Positions 12,612 to 24,178 of a stretch of DNA of 64,000 bases are shown here, piece by piece. Under the pieces are notes generated by a model, which worked only from the letters and a program-made list of their open reading frames with translations, was not told where the DNA came from and searched no databases. The DNA is from Ipomoea triloba (Eukaryota > Streptophyta > Magnoliopsida > Solanales > Convolvulaceae), in NCBI RefSeq assembly GCF_003576645.1, contig NC_044921.1, positions 26,354,203 through 26,418,202 on the forward strand. Reading direction: 5' to 3'. The translations under genes were made by a program, and so were the position numbers. Each line of letters begins with the position of its first letter. Within the stretch, counting starts at the first letter, position 1.

Positions 12612-12743
12612 ATGGCTCCTACCATGAAGCATCACCATGGAGTCCACTTCCAACGTAGGAGAATTACGTTGGAATTCAATAAAAACCTCATCGATTCCCA
12701 ATCACCTGCCAAAAATTCCGCACTCGCTAACCGAATGTGTTAA
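12612..12743 (+). pseudogene. Truncated third PMEI-like copy
   Basis: A 43-codon frame from the ATG at 12612 ends at a TAA right after the residue that corresponds to PMEI Cys1. Its last part, IDSQSPAKNSALANRMC, aligns in frame with IESESPAKNPTLAALSVC of copy 1. Downstream bases to about 12800 keep weak similarity (GGACTGTCA near Cys2) but are out of frame and interrupted. It is best read as a decayed third member of the tandem array. A function as a short peptide cannot be excluded but has no support. Confidence 0.6.
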
Positions 12744-12920
12744 GATTGATCAACCAAAGTTGGACTGTCAAAGTCATTGGCACCTTCTAGGAACAAATTG
12801 GGCAACTGATTGACTAGCTAAGAATTTTACATACATAAACACTAAACTACATGTATATATTTCTATTCACACTATATAATAAATTCATAATGTTTCTTTT
12901 ATATACGTTTATATTTTAAT

Positions 12921-12980
12921 ATAAAGAAGAGAAAGGAGAGAAGGGAAACAAATTAAATTCATTATATGTTAATCAGTTGT
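12921..12980 (+). repeat. Left arm of 60-bp inverted repeat
   Basis: This arm is the reverse complement of 13582-13642, with a single base insertion between them. It contains the TGTTAATC at 12968 that looks like the start of an LTR, plus 47 bp outside it. The two arms enclose the retroelement-like segment. Confidence 0.85.
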
Positions 12981-13600
12981 AACTAATTTATTTTTTCCCT
13001 CCTGTATATAAAGTTTGTCAACCTCTCTGTAATACAACAGACTTCACCATAATATTCAGAATGCATCCATTTCCCTCTCTTTTCTTAACCATAATATTCA
13101 GAATGCATCCATTTCCCTCTCTTTTCTTACTCTGTGCATTCAGAATGCATCCATTTCCCTCTCTTTTCTTACTCTGTGCGTAACAAATGCATCCATTTCC
13201 CTCTCTTTTCTTACTCTGTGCGTAACACTCGTCCAATATTCCCTCTCTTTTCTTACTCTGTGCGTAACACTCGTCCAATATGGTATCAGAGCGTGGGAAG
13301 AACTCTTACGCCGCCGCACTTTCCGCAGTCGGAGAATCGAGCCAAGGAGCTCAAGCCGCATCACCGATCTGCCGATCGGCACTTTCCACAGTCGGAGAAT
13401 CGAGCCAAGGAGCTCAAGCCGCATCTCCGATCTGCCGATCGCAAGTTCGCACCACTTCTACGACGGTTCCGCAGAGGAACTTTCCTACTCAAACTCAAAG
13501 AAGTTACAAGCCTAAGGGAAGACAGCAGCAGGCCACAGCGGCAGTAGTGAACAATGCAGGAGATCTTGGAATTATTGATGAACAACTGATTAACATATAA
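12968..13600 (+). mobile_element. Deleted Copia-type LTR element with Met-tRNA primer-binding site
   Basis: The segment starts TGTTAATC, has a TATA-like CTGTATATAAAG near 13003, and reaches TGGTATCAGAGC at 13281-13292, the classic plant Copia primer-binding site for initiator tRNA-Met. The LTR-like part would end near 13277 (..CGTCCA). It contains five diverged tandem units of about 42-43 bp (13045-13280). After the PBS an open frame (13280-13600, read from the ATG at 13280) resembles a gag fragment: a 63-bp tandem duplication (13317-13379 and 13380-13442) and a basic Gln-rich tail. No pol domains and no direct 3' LTR are present, so it is a deletion derivative; the right end is an inverted copy of the left end. 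Confidence 0.6.
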
Positions 13601-14506
13601 TGAATTTTAATTTGTTTCCCTTCTCTCCTTTCTCTTCTTTATTCACGTCATCCTCCAATAATGTACATAAACATTACGCTATTATATCCGGCTAAGATCT
13701 ATCTTGTAAAGTTGGTTTTGATCATTGCAGATCTAATATATATGTTTACTCGAAGCTAGCAATTTGCAAGTTCCTTATTAGGTCGCTAACTGTTTGTTAA
13801 TTAATACATTCATAAAGAATAACGAAAATGCAAGTTGCTACTTTGCTAACTAACCGTTTGTTAATCCTAGATTCCAGACAATGATGTCATGCTTCCATTA
13901 CCTTGATTAAAATTAAGGATTCTATTCTATGTTAACTGTTAGGCCAGATCGATCAAGCAATCATGATTTGTTTTAATACAAGGCCAGGTTTGTTCAATAA
14001 TTAGTTTGCTAATCATAATGTTTCAAATTTAACTGTCTATATGAGCTATCTATTGGTGTTCTTGATTTGAACCGATAATAGAATGTGCAACTTTAATTTA
14101 TTTCCTTATATTTATATAGCAATGAACAGTGTTACATTTAGATAGTCGAATCAATGTTGAACTATTTATATTTCAAATGGGAAAGGTGTTCTTTGCATCA
14201 AAGTAAACAAATCTTGGTGGCATTATCAAATTTGAAAAGCTTAATAAATAATAATTGTCTTAACATACAAATATTACTTTTTTGAACTTATACTTAAAAT
14301 AGATAGATAATTGCACAAGATCTTGATGTCTATCTTGAACTTGAAAAGGCGCCCTCTGAAATTAATAAACTTAAATAAATAGACAAGTTGAGCTAATTAA
14401 TTAAGATTAATATCGAATTGGAACCAGGAAAGAATATAGTCATTAATTATGTTTCCAATTTTCTGACATGAGATTTCTTCATGAAACCTCTGGATCCATC
14501 TGCATG

Positions 14507-14538
<32 letters not shown>

Positions 14539-14539
14539 N
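13241..14539. repeat. 1.3-kb block, first printed copy
   Basis: This block recurs with no difference that I could see at 14545-15843, at a constant offset of 1304 bases. It includes the PBS, the gag-like frame, about 850 bp of AT-rich flank and the same length of (AT)n run, and ends in a single 'n' (14539). Identity through a microsatellite and the placement of both 'n' characters point to an assembly duplication rather than a real tandem repeat. Confidence 0.85.
13582..13642 (-). repeat. Right arm of 60-bp inverted repeat
   Basis: Reverse complement of 12921-12980 apart from one extra T. No target-site duplication is seen outside the two arms: the flanks read TTTTAAT on the left and TCACGTC on the right. 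Confidence 0.85.
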
Positions 14540-14544
14540 CATTT

Positions 14545-15810
14545 CCCTCTCTTTTCTTACTCTGTGCGTAACACTCGTCCAATATGGTATCAGAGCGTGG
14601 GAAGAACTCTTACGCCGCCGCACTTTCCGCAGTCGGAGAATCGAGCCAAGGAGCTCAAGCCGCATCACCGATCTGCCGATCGGCACTTTCCACAGTCGGA
14701 GAATCGAGCCAAGGAGCTCAAGCCGCATCTCCGATCTGCCGATCGCAAGTTCGCACCACTTCTACGACGGTTCCGCAGAGGAACTTTCCTACTCAAACTC
14801 AAAGAAGTTACAAGCCTAAGGGAAGACAGCAGCAGGCCACAGCGGCAGTAGTGAACAATGCAGGAGATCTTGGAATTATTGATGAACAACTGATTAACAT
14901 ATAATGAATTTTAATTTGTTTCCCTTCTCTCCTTTCTCTTCTTTATTCACGTCATCCTCCAATAATGTACATAAACATTACGCTATTATATCCGGCTAAG
15001 ATCTATCTTGTAAAGTTGGTTTTGATCATTGCAGATCTAATATATATGTTTACTCGAAGCTAGCAATTTGCAAGTTCCTTATTAGGTCGCTAACTGTTTG
15101 TTAATTAATACATTCATAAAGAATAACGAAAATGCAAGTTGCTACTTTGCTAACTAACCGTTTGTTAATCCTAGATTCCAGACAATGATGTCATGCTTCC
15201 ATTACCTTGATTAAAATTAAGGATTCTATTCTATGTTAACTGTTAGGCCAGATCGATCAAGCAATCATGATTTGTTTTAATACAAGGCCAGGTTTGTTCA
15301 ATAATTAGTTTGCTAATCATAATGTTTCAAATTTAACTGTCTATATGAGCTATCTATTGGTGTTCTTGATTTGAACCGATAATAGAATGTGCAACTTTAA
15401 TTTATTTCCTTATATTTATATAGCAATGAACAGTGTTACATTTAGATAGTCGAATCAATGTTGAACTATTTATATTTCAAATGGGAAAGGTGTTCTTTGC
15501 ATCAAAGTAAACAAATCTTGGTGGCATTATCAAATTTGAAAAGCTTAATAAATAATAATTGTCTTAACATACAAATATTACTTTTTTGAACTTATACTTA
15601 AAATAGATAGATAATTGCACAAGATCTTGATGTCTATCTTGAACTTGAAAAGGCGCCCTCTGAAATTAATAAACTTAAATAAATAGACAAGTTGAGCTAA
15701 TTAATTAAGATTAATATCGAATTGGAACCAGGAAAGAATATAGTCATTAATTATGTTTCCAATTTTCTGACATGAGATTTCTTCATGAAACCTCTGGATC
15801 CATCTGCATG

Positions 15811-15842
<32 letters not shown>

Positions 15843-15843
15843 N
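14545..15843. repeat. 1.3-kb block, second printed copy
   Basis: Second copy of 13241-14539, again ending in (AT)n and an 'n' at 15843. Its PBS is at 14585-14596. Bases 14540-14544 join it to the 'n' inside one of the 42-bp tandem units. An (AT)n run continues at 15844-15873. Confidence 0.85.
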
Positions 15844-15875
<32 letters not shown>

Positions 15876-16494
15876 TCTAACTCAAAATAAGTTGATAATT
15901 TTAATTATTTTGATAAACATAGCAAAACTTTAAAAAGGAGGTAGTAAATAATTTTGTTACGTTATAAACTAGCGTACCATGCATTATCATGTCGTAGAAA
16001 ATGTACATGATATTTATATGAGATGGCCTGTTGACCCACCTAACCTCATGTATGGGTTAGTCATTTAACCCAAGTCTTCCTAGACTCTTTGGTCCAATTA
16101 CTCAATCACTAATAATATTAGTTTTAATTTAGAGTTTTTGTTTTTCTTTTTTGGGATGAGAGTGAAATTCATAATCACTATTTGAAGAGCGGTGTGCATT
16201 GAATAAATTTTATTTTTATGTAATAGTCTGCAAATTATACATGAGAAGTAATAACATTTAAAAATCTATGTAAACAGACTCAATTGATAAGGTGTGTGCA
16301 AGAAAATTCATCTTCTTTTTTTGTTACTAACTTAGTTAAATTAGTTAACTATTCTACATATAAGTTTGATTGATCAAATAATTTGTTTAGTTTATAATTA
16401 ACATAAGGATTTGACAGTGCCAGATTTAAAAGAACCAATGTGATTGTTGTGTCAGGCATAAAATCATCAACTGTACGTTTCATATAATGATTAA

Positions 16495-16630
16495 CAATTG
16501 AAAATGCAAGTTGCTAATTTTTTTTAGTGTTAGCTAATCGTTTGTTAATCCTTTATTCCAGACAATGATGTCATGTTAGTTGTTATTAGCTTGATTAAAT
16601 TAACAGTTTTATTCTATGTTTTGAAAGTTT
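16495..16630 (+). repeat. Old diverged copy of the flank at 13815-13950
   Basis: The stretch shares AATGCAAGTTGCTA, CGTTTGTTAATCCT and ATTCCAGACAATGATGTCAT with 13815-13950, but with many differences. Unlike the exact 1304-bp copies this is a real, old duplication. Confidence 0.75.
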
Positions 16631-19600
16631 AATTCCTTTTGCTCATAATGATTCTCGACGTCCCTACCCTATTGCTGCTAAGTATATATTTATAAAAATC
16701 ATATCCCTTCCTTTTAATTATTTTTTGATTGATGGGAGAGGATCAGTAGAAAATAATTATTCGTAATTAAAAATCTTTCTCAAATAAGAAATACAAACTC
16801 ATCTCATCATTTAATGAAATTGTGCAAAGCAAATCCAGAGGTATCTCATCATTTAAATTAGGTCCCTTACTAGAGGTCTGAATGGTCGAGAATAACATTC
16901 TGCCATCAAAATATATTGTTGATTGTTTTACTATTACACAAAAATAAAGAAATAATGGTATAATTTTTGACATAGTGATAAATACTTAATCTTTAACCTA
17001 TGACCTCTCACTTGGGAGGGGCACAACTATAACCACAAGGCTTTTGGCTAACCCAAATTTCATTAAATTATTTGTACCACGCCTAAAATGAACAGGAAGA
17101 CACTAATACCCACACAAGGATGGATTAATTACTACTAGCTAGGCTCCTTTGACTTGGTCTGCATGTCTATGTACATAGAATAATAGAATCTCAAATGTTT
17201 CTATGTATATATAATTACCACTGCCATTAAATCAATTTAACCCCGCCCCCATAAACATACCTAATAGGCTATTGAATTATTCACTATTTGCAAGTATATA
17301 TTATTTTACTTCTTTTTTCTTTTTTCATATAGCATATGATATACCGTCACTATGAGACTAATCCATATTTAATCCATGTATATAACAGACAAAATTTAAT
17401 TCTTACTTAAAAAATTTTTTTACCCAAAATTCAATAGAAAGTTTGACCATAAACTCTACCTGATCTACCTTTACAAAAATATTTTACTTAAGAAAATGGA
17501 TTCAGGCATAATTTAACTCTTGTTAAAAGGAAGGTTTGACATGCATCTCGGCTAACAAAAGTTGATTCTTCCGATGTTTGTATTAACCATTTCAAAGTAT
17601 TGGGTATAGTTTTTAATGTATATTTTCAGTCCGCAAAAGAAGGATTTGTCCATTTAATCATGGCTTATTATTTTACTTTCACTCCCATCCAAAAATTACT
17701 GCACCTCTTTTGTCTTCAATTCCCTCCATCTCCATGCATGGATATAAGAGAAGATGCTAATTGTAGCCCCATTGCACGTGCACTGCTTTTCTTTTCCTTT
17801 TTAAAATTTCTTTCCTCCACTGTCACAGTTACAACAGTTACATTAGAATAATTTATCCAAAATGGGTAGATGCATGGATGCGTGCTTATATTTCGAGCAT
17901 ATTAGGATGAATAAGTTATTATTATAGCGTTTTCAAAAAAAAAAAATTATTATTATAGCAGTTTTCAAAAAAAAAAAAGTTATTATTATGGCAGTCAGCA
18001 TCATGTTTTACTGATAAAATACGATATCATATCGTATTTACAATGTAATAGTTTTCACTGAAATTTAAACATGTGACCTCCCGTTTAGGAGAGCAGAGAG
18101 TCACAGTTACATCACTTGATCACAAATTCTTTGATTTTAATTTCTTTTGTTAAACACACAACCATTTGATTAAAACTAATTAATTATATTAACTATTGTT
18201 TTGTCGGTGGTGGTGGTTTATAATGACAGTTAAGGACTACTTCAAAAATGAATCTAATGGTGTAGAAAAATAGTTGATAAATTAGCTGTTAATACACCTA
18301 TAATGCCACGAAGTTAACTATATATTGTATACTTACCTAATGTTAAATTATAATTATGCGATTAAATTAGGTGACGAGTGAAACTTACAATTATTATGTA
18401 AGGGTATGCATTAGATAAATTCGCTCTTATGTAATAGTCTACAAATTATAAATGAGAGATAAATCACACTAGCAAGACCCAACACGAGGAGCTCGATCAA
18501 GAAAGTGTTAATAATAATCAAATTTGTAATATTAAAGTAAGAGAATTATGCTTTGATCCATCCACTCGTTTAGCTATGTGATTATATTTACACTATAGTC
18601 ACAATGGACGACGGTGGAATGATGAAGAAGTTGGGGATACGATGGAGCAGTGAGGATATGGTTAGAAGGAAGTTTATCTTTCTTGGAGTCTAAAAAAACC
18701 AAACAGCCCATAGGTTTTTAATATTTTAATTTAAGGATAATTAAATTGAAGCAAAATTGTCTTCCCTCGTGACTTTGATTGGAGTCCTCGCTGTCTATTG
18801 GATCAAAGTCACGTGCACCGAGAAGCACGCCGAGCACTTCATTTTTATTAATTCATTACCATCCATCCCACTCCTTTAATAAAAAAGAATTACATCCACA
18901 CTTCCGTCTATCTCTGTTTTCAATTGAATCTTGCATGTTACATTTACTAATTCCAAATAAAGTTATTAACTCTCTTTCAATTAACTAATAATTAATCAAG
19001 TTATACTTTAAAAATCAACAAATATTAATGTTTTTTTTATAAAAGGTATATTATTTTACTTGACTTAATTTTATTTGATTAATTTGTAATAAACAACGAG
19101 TTTATAGATAAATAACAAATATAAACAACAATAACACTTGCTTTTTTTTTATTGAGTACTACTGACTTTGTTACAATGTAATATATGTTCATATAACTAC
19201 TTACTCTTTATATTTTATCTAGTGTGTGTATGTATATGTACTTTAAATGTCAAGACTTTAATATATAAAATCTTGAAATTTTGTTTTGATCAATTCAAAA
19301 ATTTTAAAATTACTTTTTGGCGTCCCAAGGGAGTGGGGAAGGTTAGGTATCAGATAATATATCAATCTTGCTCGAAGCCCTGCAAGCATACTGTTAACAC
19401 CTTTCACAATTTTATTACCCAAAAAAAAAAACAAAAAACAAAAAACAAAAAACAAAAAAAAAAAGAAAAAAGAAAAGAGAGAGAATAATTTTGGTGTCGA
19501 TGGGAATCTAATAAAAGCACTCTATCTTTAATTTATGAGAAAGCATGTAGCTGCTCTTTGAAGGTTGTGGTTTGTAACTTTAACCGACAAAAGACCATAA

Positions 19601-21012
19601 TAAATTTAGATTGTTCATAACTAATTAACCGACTTAATTAAACCAAAAAAATTAAATAGATAGCTGTAATTATCCGCCTAACTCGGTTGGAGTTGCCTAG
19701 AATCTAATAAAACCCAAACCATTGGATGCTTTGCAAGCATGTGTAAATGCAAAATCATGTCTAGAAATTAATAATTTTTTTGGTGTACTAAGTATCAGAA
19801 ATCATCAGAGATTGCATTTACTAAAAAAAAAAACAGACAGACCACGTTAATATGCCAACTTAGGATTGTACTATAGTTTATCAAACTTTAATTCAAGGTA
19901 AGCATGCCGCCGACAATATTAAAACTGCTCAATTCTAGCTAGTAATAATTAGCTTCAATTCACACAAATATCTTTTGCCACTCTATTACGAATAAATATC
20001 TGTGAAATAGTCTTATACAAATTTTTGCCTACAATATATTATATTACACAATCAGAATCACTAATGAATATCTCTATTGCATTTAATGAATATGTCCACT
20101 ACTGGAACAAATTATAGCATCCTAGATAGTATATGTTTAAAGAGATAACTACCTACGAAGAAAGATTACACGGCATAACCTAACTAGAATTGGTTTTAGT
20201 AATGTTCGACTCTGTGACCACTTCAGACTGGAACCAAGCTAAGATTTCAATTTTCGAGATCATATATATTCTCTACCCATGAATATAATAATCTGTTTTG
20301 TGTAGGAATCCAATGATAACAGGCAAAACAATCTATCAGATCAACCGCGTCAATTGTTCTAATATTCATGATCAACATCAAACGCTTATTATTTTATAAA
20401 AAATTATATTTAATAACAAATTAAAGATGTAACTTTAATTTTTATATTTACGTAGTAGTTAGCGTTCTACTCGATTCTCTAACTCTCTGTTCAACAGATT
20501 GAAACTACTGAATAAGTAAATTATGAAGAGAAAGATCAGATCATCAACATGGGATTCAGTCCACCATAATCGCTCATCACTGACCTCACTTCAACATTTA
20601 AAAAGGGGGAAAAAAACACAGACAGACAGCATATAAAAACGACAGTGATAAAAAGGAAGCAAAACAAAATCTCGTAATCAGCTAAACGATGATGGGTCAT
20701 GGATTGAAGCATGCAGGAGGAGAATGGGTCGGTGCAAGGCTACTTGTGGTTTGATATCGCGGAGTTTACGTGTCAACTTGTTGGGGTTTCCTTTTTGGGA
20801 AAGAACATGTTTGCATCATCGTCATCATCATGCATTTGACTGGTCAAAACCCTATTCAATTCATTCCTCTTATACATACCGACTATACTACTTTTGTTTG
20901 ATTTAGGGCTTTGCAACTTGCAAGTTTGCACTGCTAGCTCTTCTAGCCCTAGCTCGAATCTTGCCCATTCCTTTGATTTATGGGTACGCATGTATGAGAT
21001 AAAACTTGTTTC

Positions 21013-21105
21013 CATTTGTTCATAACTACTTTCTCAACCTACTGAAGCACAGAGAGTTAACATTGCCTCCACTGAAGTAAAACTGAGTGTCACTAGACCA
21101 CAAGT
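21013..21105 (-). repeat. tRNA-derived SINE-like repeat, copy 2
   Basis: Minus-strand copy of the repeat at 2191-2337: it shares CTTGTGGTCTAGTG at the head and the tail GTAGTTATGAACAAA. It is shorter because the segment between the A and B boxes is reduced. It lies about 370 bp upstream of the PRE-type start codon. Confidence 0.65.
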
Positions 21106-21333
21106 TTTTGACAAAAAGAAAACTCTTTCCCATTTATTTCTCTTCATCGATTAAAAAAAAAAAAATTAATTTGATTAGTATATTAATGACTTCTGCTATA
21201 CACACATAGGTGCAATAAAAAAAGATAAGGTCCTGACAAGCTCACACTCACACACAGCCAGAGAGAGATTAAATCTGATTAGTTAATTAAAACCCAGAAG
21301 GAAGGGAGGAAGATAGTATGTGGTCTCCCTTAC

Positions 21334-21341
21334 TATTTAAA
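21334..21341 (+). promoter_or_regulatory. TATA-like box of the PRE-type gene
   Basis: TATTTAAA, 131 bp upstream of the ATG at 21472. It is the best TATA match in the proximal region and leaves about 100 bp of leader. Confidence 0.5.
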
Positions 21342-21471
21342 GAGGAGTTAAGCCTAGAAGCTTTCTCCTTCAATTCATTGCATGCATATTGCAGCTTCAT
21401 CTGATCTGATCTCCATTAGATTTCATTTCACTTTCTTCAATTCAATTCTCAATTATAAAAATTAAACCATC

Positions 21472-22463
21472 ATGTCTAGTCGAAGATCAAGATCCAGAAA
21501 CACAGGAGCTTCAAGAATTTCCGACGACCAAATCAACGATCTGGTTTCCAAGTTGCAGCAGCTTCTTCCTGAACTTCGCAATACATCCTCAGACAAGGTA
21601 TACTATAGTATTCTATGATTCGATGTTGCTTCTTTGTTCCTCAGTTTCTGTAGGTTGGCCTGGCCTGTATGTGGACTAAGCTACCTACCTTAATTAATGG
21701 GTTGTTTAATTTTATAATTAGTATTAATCTTAATTCCTGGCTGGCTAGGAATTGAAACTTCTTTGAAGCTAAGCCATGTGAGATTAAATTAAATATAATA
21801 ATAGCTCAAGTAACATGCTACTTAATTAGGGTTTCTTCGTTATCTCAAGATGTGGATGGGGTAAATTCTATTTTTGTATAATAATTTGTTATGTACACAA
21901 TAAACCTTATTTTTGTGTAATAATCAATAAGCTCGCACTAAAAAGATCTTAGCTTGCGCGACAGACTCGACCAATCAAGAAAGTGTTAGCAAGAACCTAA
22001 CTCATGACCTTTTTACACGAAACTCATATTCGAATTACTTGGCCACCTTTTGAGGCAACCAGGGCTTCTTTTTTACTCCTACTTAAGTTGGTTATTTTCA
22101 TACACGAGCTGAGTCAACACAATATGTGTATCTATCAATCCTCCTTTTGAAAACAAATTACGGTCGCGTTGGTTTTCTCAATTCTGATATGATGATGACA
22201 ACAATTTTCAAAGCGCATGTTCTAATAACAACTATGAACTTTTTCATAAATTGAAGAGAGAACTCACTGATAGCACCATAAACTTGACTAACGATTATTG
22301 TTTATAAATGCAGGTATCAGCGGCCAGGGTGTTGCAAGACACATGTAACTACATAAGAAGCTTGCATAGAGAAGTTGATGACTTGAGTGAACGCTTGTCT
22401 GAGCTATTGGCTACTACCGATACCAACCAAGCTGCCCTCATTAGAAGCTTGCTTATGCAATGA
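21472..22463 (+). CDS. PRE6: PRE/ILI-type atypical HLH protein
   Basis: Two exons (21472-21597 and 22314-22463) give 91 residues. The N-terminus is Ser/Arg-rich ([12 protein letters not shown]) and lacks the basic DNA-contact residues. Helix 1 ([20 protein letters not shown]) and helix 2 ([20 protein letters not shown]) follow, ending [10 protein letters not shown]. This is the PACLOBUTRAZOL RESISTANCE family: small HLH proteins that do not bind DNA but sequester inhibitory bHLH partners such as IBH1 or HFR1, promoting cell elongation downstream of brassinosteroid, gibberellin and light. Length and the intron after SSDK fit the family. Sequence is closest to the PRE6/KIDARI type as I recall it; PRE paralogues are very alike, so the number is tentative. 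Confidence 0.92.
21870..22060 (-). repeat. SINE-like repeat inside the PRE-type intron
   Basis: Read on the minus strand, the head GGTGGCCAAGTAATTCGA and the B-box-like GGTCATGAGTTAGGTTC are followed by a body with ACACTTTCTTGATTGG. The body recurs at 18375-18515 (-) and in part at 16160-16255 (-). It is intronic and leaves both splice sites intact. Confidence 0.55.
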
Positions 22464-24178
22464 ATGAATTTTTATAGTTTTTGTTTTAATTTATTATTAG
22501 CATTTTCATAGAGTTTCCATCCCATCTTTAGTTTGTTGCCTACAAAATTCAATATCATATCATATCCTCTACTCCATCTTAATCTCTTCTCAAGTCTTTG
22601 TTTAGTTAAGTATTGTATTTAATAAAACAAAATATTTAACCACTAGTAGCTAGGTATATATAGTAGCATCTTTAACTTCGATCTCGATTATATTATTAAT
22701 TAAATCAATAAATAAAGGCATTGTGACAGTTCGGGATTTTAAAATTGTAGAGAAAATGACACTTTAATTTTTTCCCTTGAATTATATATTTATAATATAT
22801 TTTGTATGAATTATTCATGTATCCACATTTATCCCTCAATTATTCTAAAAGTAACGGTTTTTCTCCCTAATATATTAAATGGACATTTTTACTCTTAAAA
22901 TAAATATTCTACTTATTTTTCTTCTCAAACAAATTATTGTTTATATGTAAGGATGACCACTATTCGGCTGGAATTATGTGAATCAAGTCTATTATTGGAT
23001 CAAGTAGGGATGACTTTATAAGTATACATGATAAATCTATTCTTGAATATGTGGATCAAGTCTTCAATTTAGAATACACATCCTCACATATCATCTTCTA
23101 TCTCATTGTTAAACTGTCTGTCTCAATCTCTTTAGTATCTCTGGTTCTCTGGAGAATGATCATCACTTCAAAAAGTAATTAATTACTCCTTATTTAATCG
23201 GATTCCACGTTTATCTCAATGGCTTCAACTGTCTTACACCAGAAAGTGAACGGGATGCTAAACTAGTTTAGTTCAATCTATTGTTATCTTCTACCTTAAA
23301 CTTGAATATGCTATTTTAAGAATTTTACATATATAACTCCAAAGCTTTACGTGCTTAAGTAAACTATGATATAATGCTTTGTTCTAACATCTTTAATAAT
23401 TCAGAGGAGGTGTTTATATCAAAAAGTACTTCATTTACATTGAGTTTTGTAAATGAAAAACTAATAATTCAATTGTAATTTTCAATAGTCAAATGTCAAG
23501 AGTTTCAAATTACTTAAATAACTCTATTGGAAAGGTAAAAAACTTAATATTCATTGCTATATATTTAAAAAAAAAAAACATTAGATTATTATAATCCCAA
23601 CAGTTTGTAAGCATATTATTTATACAATTTTGCACATAGACCTTGGTCATGGTTGTCTTTTACATCGAGTATTATGTAAATAATGTTTTCACACTACTTA
23701 ATAATGATATTTAATACAAAAAGACACCAGCACGTATTAACATTTTAAGAACTCGGCTAATTATTTATTGGGGTGTGAATGTACAATGGGGGCATAATAG
23801 TCAAAACAGCAAACTACTCAAAACAAAGAACGAATTTACAAAAAACCCAATTTGTCCACCCATGTTGGCTCGAGGAACTGAGGGTAGAGAAGTAATTTAG
23901 AATGACTGAGTTGACAGAATTTCCCTCCACCATAGCACCTCCATAATTGTCTCGTTCACGTAATCCCTCATCTCCTCTGATTCATATGAAAACTTTTTTG
24001 TTATTATTTTCTGCAAAAACTGAATTCTCCGTCTCTATGCTGTGTTTAGTTCCCCCCTTCCTTCTTCTCTATGAACGCAGTAGATGGAGGAGGAGGAGCT
24101 GAGCATGAAGAACCAAATTTCGTGAATTTTTCCGGCGATTTTGAGGGCAAATTTTGATTTCCGACGCAATTTCCGGGA
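22464..24178. other. Intergenic region before the kinase gene
   Basis: AT-rich, with no coding ORF or clear repeat. The last 150-200 bp, rich in C/T up to about 24060, is probably the kinase promoter and 5' UTR. Confidence 0.5.

Larger units (their letters stand above)
15874..21471. other. Gene-poor AT-rich intergenic DNA with short repeats
   Basis: No coding gene is supported in 5.6 kb. It contains SINE-like heads or bodies on the minus strand (about 16160-16255, 16985-17055, 18062-18124, 18375-18515), a SINE tail fragment (19158-19205), a SINE copy (21013-21105), A-rich runs near 17935-17980 and 19425-19470, and the proximal promoter of the PRE-type gene. Short frames such as 17600-17851 and 18779-18988 have no recognisable composition. 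Confidence 0.6.

Noticed and set aside
13018..13278. Minus-strand ORF with repeated KKREGNGC-like peptide units
   Set aside because: It is only the translation of the 42-bp tandem units of the LTR-like sequence; no independent coding signal.
13045..13280. Regularly spaced repeats resembling a CRISPR array
   Set aside because: Plant nuclear DNA, the units are contiguous and diverged, with no unique spacers.
17600..18988. Small plus-strand ORFs in the gene-poor region
   Set aside because: AT-rich, low-complexity translations without motifs; lengths expected by chance.
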